DNA of 64,000 nucleotides from Typha latifolia (taxonomy: Eukaryota > Streptophyta > Magnoliopsida > Poales > Typhaceae): positions 10,850,001 through 10,914,000 of the forward strand of contig CM034107.1 of the NCBI GenBank assembly GCA_019914945.1, written 5' to 3'. Positions 33,275 to 43,800 of this stretch are shown here, in pieces. Both the position numbers and the translations under genes were made by a program. The notes beneath the pieces are model-generated. The model had not been told where the DNA came from. It searched no databases and saw only the letters and a program-made list of their open reading frames with translations. How positions within the stretch are numbered: position 1 is the stretch's first letter; each line of letters begins with the position of its first letter.

Positions 33275-36200
33275 TTATGATAAGAGCTGAACTGCTGCAA
33301 TGGCGGGGATCTTTTCTCGAAGCTTTTGAGTGATTGCCACTCTTACTGTCATAACTCCAGCAGCCGGTCCTGTAAGTCGAACTTTTGCAATAGGCTCCTC
33401 GATCCCGACTAGCTCAAGCTCACCCCCACCTGTTCCAGTAAGGTATGGCCTTATCTCATCAAGCACCTGACATTGAGATTAAGTATAATCATTTTAGCTC
33501 CAATTCCATTATGATGTAATTCTATGCTGGAAGAAGAAATTTCAAGATGCTAGTTACTTCTTCACTTACCCAGATCCAAGCACCCTGCATGATAATACAT
33601 TATCCAGCAAAAATTGATTCCCAGTTCAATTGAAAAAGAAAAAGAGAATGAAAACTAAAAGGACATAAGATGATGACACTAGCCTCTCAGAAGGACGAAA
33701 AGAAGAGCGGACATAGAGGAATTAAGCAATCTTTTGTAACCTGTGAGAAAATTATGCAAAACAGCAATAATATAGAAAACGTTACATGAATAAGTATGTT
33801 GGAAACTGATAAGGTCTAGTATTAAACACGGCCATACCAGTCAAGGAGAAAAGTTCTGATAACGGGTTTGACAATTGCTGGCCTCGTGCTGATATCAGAT
33901 TATAATCTCATCCACAGGACATCCCTATTGCTGGACATTCTAATGGAAATTATACTATTATCAAATAACATATTTCACTTAGCTACTATTGAAATTATGG
34001 AGCAAGTTACTTATGCACATATATGTCCATCAACAAGCACAACAATAAGACATGATTGTATTCCTTCTGTTCGATATCTTCTGCTGGATATTCTATGCAT
34101 TGGCATGCTTTTGCAAGAGTACATGCATGCATTAGGTTATCACCAACATCCAAGCATTGGCTTACAAAAACAAATTGAGCACCACAATAGTAAAACTTAG
34201 GTAGCATATATGATCCGAATTTAACTCAGTATCTGTGGTTTTTCTTTCTCATCAAAGATTATTCTCAAGAATTGCAGATTCTGAGCATCACTTTTACCTA
34301 GACATAAGCCAAAATTAAGGATTATGCTGTTTACAGTCCTTTTTTTTTTTCTTTTCTCTTTGTATGCAAGTGCATTCTTCTGAAGGGATTTTAATTATTT
34401 AGAAACGATATAGTCTGATTTTTCTTAGTTAGAATCTGTGTCCATATCTTTAGTTCTGACGAATCCAGCTTCAATCCATTTGGGTTGACATGAGGTTTAC
34501 CATTTAATGCTTCTCAATCTTACGTAATATTAAGTGTTGAGACCATTACAAATCATATGAAAACATAGAGAAGAAAGCAGAGAATAATCAGTAAGTGCAG
34601 AGACCAATTGCCTCAGGAAGGCATTGATGCACGAAAAGGAAATACACTGCTTCTCCCAATCAAACAAAGAAGAAAAGAGAGAAAAAGAGGAGGGGCTAAC
34701 TACTAAACAAATGCATAAACCAATAGTTATTTCATTGGTTACCTTTTCAATATTCTCTTTAGTCAGTTCAAGACCTGTTTCCTCATCAGTTATTGGTTCA
34801 ACGGCAACTATCTCAGGAATTTTTTCCATTAAGCGACGTTCAATGCCCAACTTCATCGTCGTTACAGAACTTGGACATGATCCACATGCTCCTTGCAACT
34901 TCAATCTTACAATATTTCCGTCAATCTCATGTAATGCCACATTTCCTCCATCTGCCATAAGGTATGGGCGCACTTCGTCCAAAATTGACTCAACATTTTC
35001 TGCAGTAAGTGGCAATTCAACTACCGGATCCGGAGTAGCGATGGCTTTAAATGTTGCTGTAGGGTAAAGAAAATAAGAGAGTAATCACAGTTAATCTATA
35101 GATGGATATAGGTGCATCAAAAACAACAGCATTCTCAAAGCATACTAGTTCTGACATATTATGTTGTCCTTATAAAGAATGACACCTGAAATCATTTATT
35201 CATACACCAAGTTCTCCGATAAAATATTCTTTGTAATTTAGCTTGTTAGTTTTCTACGCGGAAATTAAATTAACTAACAATTGTCACATTATAACTAACA
35301 TGTTCTCATTTGATTATGTATTCTATGTTCAGGGAACTAAAATAAAATTTTAGCATTGGCAAGAGACCGCAGCAAATATCAACTGAAGGAAAAGGACTTG
35401 TCCACTGTTCTTTCAGGCATTCCCTCTTAGCCCCCCACCTTTCAGGATCTCCATTTAATATTCTGTCAGTTTGATATCAACGTGAAGTTGTTTGCTAGTT
35501 CCAAACTGGTAAACTTTAGTTTTCTAAAGCATATCCTACACCATGGCACTTTTGCCTGCCACGGTCAAACAGATTTTAAAGATTACTCTGGTTAATAATA
35601 TTGATTAATCACTAATATACACTAACACATAATAAAAGTTCTTTCTACGCTGTAATGCAAACAAAATTTTCTTCTTTCGTCTAATAGCTATCTCGTTATT
35701 TTGCAGAGTTGCCAAATGCATTGCAAAACAAAGGCTCCTAAGGTAGCCTTGCTTTTTTTTTTTCTATAGAATTCTTAAAAGAAGAGAAGAAAGCATATAT
35801 AACTTCTACATTTTTCTTTATTATATGTGCAGTATAAATGCAAAGACTTCACGGATCAAAGTTATTTTCTTTTGTCTTTATGAACTTTTCAATCTTTCCA
35901 TCATGAACTTTCGCAACCTTTTCGGTAAGTTGCATGAGCTGATCTCCTCTGGCTACTGGGGTTATTCTATGAGCTAATTAGTATGATAGATTCGTGAAGA
36001 AGCCCATCTTTGTATGACTGATCATAGGCTCCTAGCCATAAAATAGGAACAGATTTCTAGAAAGATAACACCACAGTCCACAATGAAATCAATTCGTATA
36101 TGTGTCAATTTGCCATTCAGAATCCTATTGTACTCCGACAAATAAAATATTTCTCGACTATGATGACTACAATCAGATCTTACCACATTGTTGATGAAAT

Positions 36201-37072
36201 CATCTAACAGCGTACTTCCAACCTTTTGAACTTACGATTGTATTCATTGTTCTTAGTTTCAGATTTACTTCAACACGAACTTATCTCAAAATAAATCCAG
36301 TTATAGGCATCAAGTATCATCCTCCTTAAACACATACTCACGATACCACGCTTTATATTTTTATCGAGCAACATAGTCAACCTAACAAACTAGCCTTACA
36401 AATGTCCCTTGGTTAATAAACTATGTACGAGACAAAATTCCACGCAAATTAGTGTGATAAATTCTCTGGAAATATGTTTCATTTATTAGATCCAACCTTA
36501 TGTCCATGCTTCAATTACGAAGGAAAAAAGCATCCTCTTTCTCAAGCTCCAAAACTAGTTGCCACCAAAAAGGAACAATTCCCTCATTCAGAAAGTGCTC
36601 GGCAATCGACTTTCTAAACATCGAAAACATATGCATAGCAGTGAATATAAACATAATCTAAGACATGAAAAAATTGAATCTTTAGTAATATAAATGACTT
36701 GAATCTTCACGAGCTACTTTTCTCATCTCGATACAATTCAAATCAATAAAAAGAACATCCAAAGAAATCGAACCGACAAATAAACTCACCACGCCGCCTC
36801 GTGGGAATCGACACCAACGAAACAGAGGATCGAGATGAGGGACAAATACGAATCCTGGTCCCCTTGAAACCCGAAACCTATAAACACCGGCAAATTACTT
36901 CTCGAATCAGGCAGCGAGACCAACCAAAGAGCAACGAGAAAGCGAGACGAGGGTTAGATCAGACCTTGGACGAGAGAGACCGATAGGAGAAGAAGGAAGA
37001 AGATGAGGTAGAAGAAGGTTCTGCAAGCGGCGCCGCCGCGTAGCCGGAAGGATTCAACACCACGGTTTGCAT
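33275..37072 (-). CDS. NFU2: Plastid NifU-like iron-sulfur scaffold (NFU2-type), 4 exons
   Basis: Minus-strand exons 36965-37072, 36790-36877, 34743-35056 and 33275-33466 join in frame with GT-AG borders to give 233 residues, close to the usual length. The first ~65 residues are Ser/Arg-rich without acidic clusters, as in a plastid transit peptide (start [11 protein letters not shown]). The first NFU domain (about 83-155) has [15 protein letters not shown] and [12 protein letters not shown]123 and C126 form the CxxC that binds the cluster between two subunits. The second NFU-like domain (about 171-233) has LDEIRPYL and [20 protein letters not shown] but no CxxC, as in plant NFU1-3. Known role: assembling and passing Fe-S clusters to plastid proteins, including photosystem I. 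NFU2 fits better than NFU3 by the CGSCPSS motif and the second domain; symbol by similarity. Introns of 1.3 and 1.7 kb contain no gene. Confidence 0.92.
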
Positions 37073-37532
37073 CTCCGTAGTCGAGCAACTCTTTTCCTCT
37101 CTCCCTCTCCCCGAGTTTGAGGACGCAAGGAAACGAATTCCAACCACAAACACGAGAGGCGGCAAAGGAGCGATTAAGCCAACTGGGTCTAAACCATTTA
37201 ACGATGTGGGTAATTGGGCCCAGTTGAGGTGGCTCGGTTCGTTTGCCACCGTTCTCTTTTGGAATTTTTCATTTCACACCCTCAACTCTCTGATAATTGC
37301 ATTCGAGTATCTGACATCAACTTGACCTTTCTATTTTAATTTTCCGACATTTCTATTCTCATTAGTCATAGATAACAAAAGAAAAGGTCTATAAAAACAG
37401 CGTCAAAAACATTTTAAAAGTTAGATTACATACAGTATGTAACGAAAGGAGAGTTAAAAGTTAACACCAGCATTATTTGCACCAGCTCTTCGTACCCCCA
37501 CGACGAACCCAAGCCGCCCATTGGCTATACCT
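37073..37532. other. NFU2 promoter and LEA-TMEM205 3' end
   Basis: 460 bp between two genes read in the same minus direction. A CATTTCACACCCT motif is at 37270-37282. No gene. Confidence 0.55.
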
Positions 37533-39145
37533 CTAGCAATTCGCCTGCAACCGCCGAGCCAAGTGGACCAAGTGCCAAGTCAGACACATGAGCGTGAGGA
37601 CGTTCAGGAGGGACGAGACACTGTTGAGCCTCTTCAGCCGCTTGTTCGCCTTCCCCAATCTACTCTTGGTCATCTCCTGATCCATCGTTACCGTCGATCT
37701 CGAGACCCCGAAAGCTCCGGCTGGCGTCGCGGTGGTGGTGGTGGTTGTCGTCGAGGCGACGCCGGTCACCACCGGTGGCTCCACCATATCCGCCATGTCT
37801 CTTCCTCTCCCTTCTTCCTTCTCCATCTTCATCCTCTCAAACATAACCTACAAAAGAATTTAATAACCAACAACGTGAAAAAAAAGTATCAGGATAACTT
37901 CTCGTAAAAGATATGATAATATGATAAACTTTAAAGATATGGCAAATATAGCCAATATAAAGTTCATAACAAATGTGTGTCATGCTCTGTAAAAGTATAG
38001 TAATAACAAACCTTAGTAGCTTTAGGCTCCAAGAAGAGCAGGTTGGCAATGACCATCCCAAAGGCAGCAAGCAAATTGTACCCCTGCACCCTCTCCGCGG
38101 CGCTCCGGCGATCCCTACCGAAGAAATGGGCAAGGAGCGCCACGCCGACGCCGTACGCCATCGCGCGGAAGTAGACAGGATACAGCTTGCTCTGCGCTAT
38201 CCCCAGCTGCTGCCGAGGCAAGGCGGCGGCGAGCACGTGGCTCGACATGAAGGTCACCCACACGCACGTACCGTACGCCGTCGCGAAGCCTAGGAGGTGG
38301 GCCACCGCGGCTGCGGCGAGCCCGGCCTCCGGCGCGGCCATGTAGCCGGCGGCGTCGTAGGCCACGTCCCGCGCCCGCCTCGCGATGTCGGTGAGATTCT
38401 TTCGCAGCTCGCGCGCCGCCGCCTCCGCTTTGTCGGCAGCTTCTTCGACGCTGTCGACAGTTTTCTTAACACCACCCTTTGCTTCTTCTCGGATATGGGA
38501 GGCCTTATCCGCTGCGCTCTCTATTGAGTCCTTCGCCTTCTTTTCTACGTGAGAAGCAGAGCCAGATACTTTATCCTTGCCTCTATCCACAGTCTCGGAT
38601 AACTTATCCTTGGCTCTATCCAAAGTTTCAGATAACTTATCCTTGGCTCTATCCACAGTCTCGGATAACTTATCCTTGGCAGACTCTTGTACGTGGGTAG
38701 TAGTGTCGGATACCTTACTCGTGGCATCGGATAACTTATCCTTGGTTGTCTCCGCTGTGTCGGATAACTTATCCTTGCCTCTGCCGATAAGGGTGGATAG
38801 CTTATCCTTGCAAACGCCATAAGCGTCGCATATCTTATCCTTGGTCGAATGGGTTACAGGTTGTTGTGGTTCGGATAGTGGGGCGGATAAACCTTGCCCG
38901 AGGTTAGGGAGTAAAGATGCAGCTTCTTGGAACTTATCCTTGGTTTCCTGGATAAGGTGGCGGTGGTTGTGGTCATCGGTAGGTACTTGGCGCTCGTACT
39001 CCACCACGATCACGCGGTGGCCTTCGCGAAGGACTTGGTCGGAGTGGTGGTGGTGGTAACCGTCTGTTGGGTTGCCAGACGGCGACCAGACCCCGGCGGC
39101 GGCGAGGGAGGAGATGAGAAGGGCTAAGGCCAAGACGTTCATCAT
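37533..39145 (-). CDS. LEA-domain protein with C-terminal TMEM205-like domain, 2 exons
   Basis: Exons 38012-39145 and 37533-37847 join in frame to 482 residues. Residues 1-20 (MMNVLALALLISSLAAAGV) look like a signal peptide. A His-rich patch follows. Residues about 70-245 consist of 11-residue repeats such as AKDKLSETVDR, the group 3 LEA (LEA_4) amphipathic pattern. The C-terminal part is a DUF4149/TMEM205-type membrane domain, with AHLLGFATAYGTCVWVTF, LYPVYFRAMAYGVGV and NLLFLEPKATKVMFERMK across the exon junction, and a last span near the end. Arabidopsis has proteins of the same layout, annotated as LEA-domain-containing. Signal peptide and membrane domain suggest the endomembrane system with the LEA part in the lumen or exposed; this is inference. 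Four ACGTGTC-type sites upstream suggest ABA and drought control. It reads divergently from the methylthiotransferase gene. Confidence 0.88.
38565..38790 (-). repeat. 33-bp tandem repeats encoding LEA 11-mers
   Basis: Units start with GATAACTTATCCTTGGCTCT on the plus strand at 38598, 38631 and 38664, with a diverged unit at 38565 and more distant ones to about 38790. Adjacent best units differ at only a few bases, so some copies arose recently or are homogenised. Each unit encodes one KDKLSE-type LEA repeat. Confidence 0.85.
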
Positions 39146-40845
39146 CTTTGGGTGCGTTTCTGGATCGTTTGGAAGAGAGGAGGGGGAGGAGTTAGCAGTT
39201 AGATTTGGTTTTGAGGGGAGAGACGAGAGATCGACACGTGGGAGAGGATGGAAAAAAGGAAGGACACGTGTTCAAGCAATGACGCGTGGCGCCTGGACGT
39301 GTCGTGCAGCGCCGACATGAATGGTAGGATGTACCGGAGATGATTGAGATAAGGATTGCCTGCAGGAGTAGAAGCATAATGCTACCATTTCTACCGTCAA
39401 GTCATCGACTCGTGTCCCATTATTCCGGCTTTATTTGTGATGCCAAATATTGCTTTATTATTAATTTAGAGAATATCTTATTTACAAAGGAGGCCACCTA
39501 TTTGCTAAGGATAGACATGATTTAACTTGATCATCATATTAACTTAACTATAAAATCAAATTAAGTCTTCAAAATAGCTTGGAACTAAACTAAAACACCG
39601 ATTTCAATAAATTAAATTAAATTAAGCATCTAAAATATCAAATTGCATCCAAACATCAAATCAACAAGATTATCAGACCCACAACTATTGAACAACATTT
39701 TGGATAGAGCTAATAAAAATGACATTCTCACTACCTTTTCTATTGATGGGGTGTTATCAAAGCTGATGATAAAGAAGTCTTGACATTTGCTTAGTTGTGG
39801 ACTATTTGGCATGAAAGGAATAGAAAGAAGCTTTAAAAAAAATCCAGCCATAGAAACTCTATGGAGCTCTATCATCATATTAACAATGTTTTTTTTTTTA
39901 AATCTTAGGAAGGTTAAGGGGTGAGGAAGGTTAGAGAAAGAAACAAGACTTAATTGCTGGTTTTGTAATACTTTTTAATGGTTATAGCTTTCAAATTTAT
40001 ACTTTTTGTGGTGGTGACCAATTTATTTTTAGTTTTCGCAGCGCAATTTTTGTTTTGGTAGTGTGAATAATAGTGTGAGATGATACATTTTCTCATTAAC
40101 GCTCGCTCTATTTGAATAGAAAAAAATACGAGAAAAAAAAGAAAACAAAAAATAGAAAGTAATTTTAACTTGTCTTATTTTAATATAATAGAGACAAGAG
40201 AGAAAAAGAAAAGTTTCATAAATTTGATTCAAGGAGAGGGAAAAGTAAAATAAAAATAACATGTTTATTATTATATTATTTATCTAATATTTAAATATTT
40301 AAATAAACAAGTTATAATATCCATATTCTATTGGCTATAATATTCAACACAAGCTATATAATATCTAGTACTTAGTTATTTTTATTTTATTTATAAAATC
40401 TTAAAATATTAAGTAAATAATATAATAGAAAAGAGGCATATTAAGAATATTAAAATATAAAAAATATAAAATTATTTTCTTCATTTCTCTTCACTTTTTG
40501 GAGAGAAAAAGTAACCGTTAGACTCTTAGAGGCTATTCTTTTTTTTTCTATTTAATTCAAATAATAAGAAATTATTTTCTCTCTTCGTTTCTCTTCAATT
40601 CAAACAGGGTGTTAATTTTACGGGTATTATTTGTAATTTTCTCATTAATATCCCCATCGTAACAAAATTGCTCGAAAATAGGGTCACTCTTTGACTTTAT
40701 TACGAAATAACCCAGTACGCTATGGGCCTATCAACATTAAGCCCATTTCTATCGGCGAGCCCCAAAGTTATCGAGTCCAAAACCCTAATCCGTCTTCTTT
40801 CTCTCGATCGAGTTCGCAAGGGAAGTGACGGATCCGAATCGCGTG
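39146..40845. other. Divergent intergenic region
   Basis: 1.7 kb between the LEA-TMEM205 start (minus) and the methylthiotransferase start (plus). Apart from the ABRE cluster it is AT-rich with no supported gene. The last ~130 bp before 40846 are the leader of the methylthiotransferase. Confidence 0.6.
39235..39303 (-). promoter_or_regulatory. ABRE/G-box cluster of the LEA-TMEM205 gene
   Basis: CACGTG at 39235-39240 and 39265-39270 both read ACGTGTC on the gene's strand; CGCGTGGC is at 39283-39290; ACGTGTC reads forward at 39297-39303. All lie 90-160 bp before the LEA start. ACGTGTC is the classical ABA-responsive element core and CGCGTG resembles a coupling element. Confidence 0.65.
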
Positions 40846-43800
40846 ATGGAGGACATCGAGGACGTGGTGCTCGCCGGAGCTCCTCCAGGCTTCCGTCTAC
40901 CCATCAACGCCGTCGGCGTCAAGCCCAAGCAAAAGCCCAAAGCCCGCAGGATCCGAGGCGATCCTATCTCCCCGAACCCTCTCATTCCGGGAACTCAGGT
41001 CTCTCATTCTCTCTAGATCGATATCGCCCTCTCTTTCTCTCTATTGATTGTTTTGGCTAATGTGTTTGTGGGATTGCGAGCAGACGGTATATGTGAAGAC
41101 GTTCGGGTGCTCGCATAACCAGGCAAGATTTTTATTGCGTCCTATTTGAGATTATCTATTTCTTAATTGTTGAGTGCACTTAGGAGTCTGCAATTTGCAG
41201 TCTGGTGAAAAAGTTGATAATTTTAGCGCAGATTTGCTGTTCTATTAAATGTTAGTTAGAATGAACAAAAGTAAGAGAGATGTGTGAATTGTAGAAACTT
41301 CTAGTTGCAATCAAGTGCATCTTCCTATGTCCTACTCTGGGTTCCTTCAGTCTAATTAAAACACCTCCAACTTCATCGACATTGTAAACTTTTGAATTGC
41401 ATAAATTGTTTCCTGAGAACCCCTTTTATTTTTTCTAAGTTTCACTGCAAAGAGTAGTAGCGTCTGCCTTTTGGTTAATAGAAGTTGAATCTTGGTTGCT
41501 TATAGTTACATGCTTGTTTTCGTGTTTTCTGTAGAGTGACAGTGAGTATATGGCTGGTCAGCTCTCATCATTTGGATATGCACTTACTGATGAACCTGAG
41601 GAAGCAGACATATGGCTGATAAATACGTAATATTCCCTTCTTGCAATTCTTCTTGTTTTAACTTGATCTTTGTTGTACATTGTACGGTAACTGTCACAAT
41701 ATTATCTTTGTGGATTGGCATGATTTTAAAAACTTTGTTTCTCTGGTTGAAGAACACAATCTTGGTAACTCAGGTAGACATATAGGGGTGGCAAATCCTG
41801 ACCCGACCCGATAACCCGGCACGATAAACCGGCTCTTAATTGGGTCTTGTTCGGGTTTATATAGCTGATCTATTTTGACCCGTTTGACTCGTTTAAGTAT
41901 ACGGGTTGGATTAACCCGTCAATATATACATATAAAGTAACTAAAAAGTGAAATCCTAAATCACTCTACTTTCTCGTTCTCTCCGATCTCCAGGTACCTC
42001 ATCCGAATTTCCAAAAGGGCAAAAAATTTCGTCACGCCTCCTCTCTCTCCAATCTCTTTGGCCCCATTTGCCGCCCACCGCGGTGCCTCCCGCTTAGTCT
42101 CCACCTGCCATCTGCCCCCAACTCCTGAGCAGTGTGTACGGTGTAGTGCTTACCGGCCATCGAATCTCTCCAACCGCCTCCGTTCGCGGTGCCTCTCACC
42201 ACCGTCTCTGCCTGTCGTCTGGCTCGAGAGTTTGCCGGCAAATCTCCTCACCATCTATGCTTAGCCTCTCACCCTTGTCGGATTTCTTTCCCATTTGCCC
42301 TAACTCTCATCGCCGCTGCCTGCCTGCGCTAACTCTCACCATAGCTGTTGCCTGTTGAGCCTTCATCACTATTGTGGTTGCCATTACCTGCCGGGATAAA
42401 TTTTGCTGTCGCTGCCACTGCCACTGCCTGTCCTAACTCATTGTCGTCGCTGCCCCTCGAGACCTCATCATTTTTTTATATAATACACCATTTATATAGG
42501 ATAAATCAGTAAATATTGAATTTTATATATGATTTATATTAAACGGGTTAGACGGGTCATGTTAACGTGTTGGGTTAACACGATCCGCTTAAGTATATGG
42601 GTTAGATGGGTTGTATTAATGTGGTGTGTTAACACGACTCATTTAAGTATACGGATTAGACGGGTCGTGTTAGCGTGTCATGTTAACTCGACTTGTTTAT
42701 TAAACGGGTTAGGTGGATCAGATCGTGTTATCCGTTTAATAATCGGGTCATATACGTGTCAAGGTAAAATTAACCCGACCCAAACTCGCTTAACCCAACC
42801 TGATTGATTGCCACCCCTATAGACACATGATGTCTCTCACATCTAACGTCAGTCCTCATCTAAGAACATTATAAGTCTAGGGTGCTTATATGAAGCTTTC
42901 CTTTAATAGCTGTCCGTGCGGCTACAAAACTATAGAGAAAGATTTTAGTTGCACTTGTTTCCCACTTATATTGTCATTACAGATGCACAGTGAAATCTCC
43001 AAGTCAGTCTGCTATGACAACTCTCATATCAAGATGTAAAGACGCGAAAAAGCCACTGGTGGTGGCTGGATGTGTGCCGCAGGGAAGTCGCGATCTTAAG
43101 GAGCTTGAAGGTGTTAGTGTAATCGGAGTGCAGCAGATTGATCGGGTTGTTGAAGTAGTAGAGGAAACATTGAAAGGCCATGAGGTGCGACTTTTAAGTC
43201 GAAAGACATTGCCAGCACTTGACCTTCCCAAGGTAGAATTCCAGCTGCTACAAGAAATCTGTTATCAATGCCATGTTCAGAGTGCCACTTGTTTTATGTG
43301 CCCATTTTGCTCTTCACTTTCTCCTAGTTATAACCTAACATATAAAATTTAAATGGTAGGAGTAGAATTATAAATTACTACATTCTTTTCATCCAGATGG
43401 TCTGCACACAGTAACCGCTTCAATTTTCTATCATTTGGCAGGTACGCAAGAACAAATTTATCGAGATTCTTCCAATTAATGTGGGTTGTTTAGGTGCCTG
43501 TACTTATTGCAAGACAAAGCACGCCCGTGGCCATCTAGGGAGCTATACTGTCAACAGCTTAGTAAGTGCATAGATGTGTTCCTGTTAACTCTAATGCTGG
43601 AAATCTTATCATGCTTACAATTTGCTTAGGTAGAGCGTGTCAGAACTGTTGTATCTGAAGGTGTCAGAGAGATATGGTTAAGCAGTGAAGACACTGGTGC
43701 TTATGGTAATATGATTATGGGTTTGATTTTACGGTTCATACTCTTGTTTTACTGATCTTATACTGACCAGGTTATAGTTTAACCTAATATCTATGTGTAC

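Noticed and set aside
34624..35067. 147-codon plus-strand frame
   Set aside because: Antisense to NFU2 exon 3 and its intron.
42032..42358. Short frames in the middle of the hAT element taken as genes
   Set aside because: No domain, no start context, and the element is non-autonomous; kept only as possible captured DNA.
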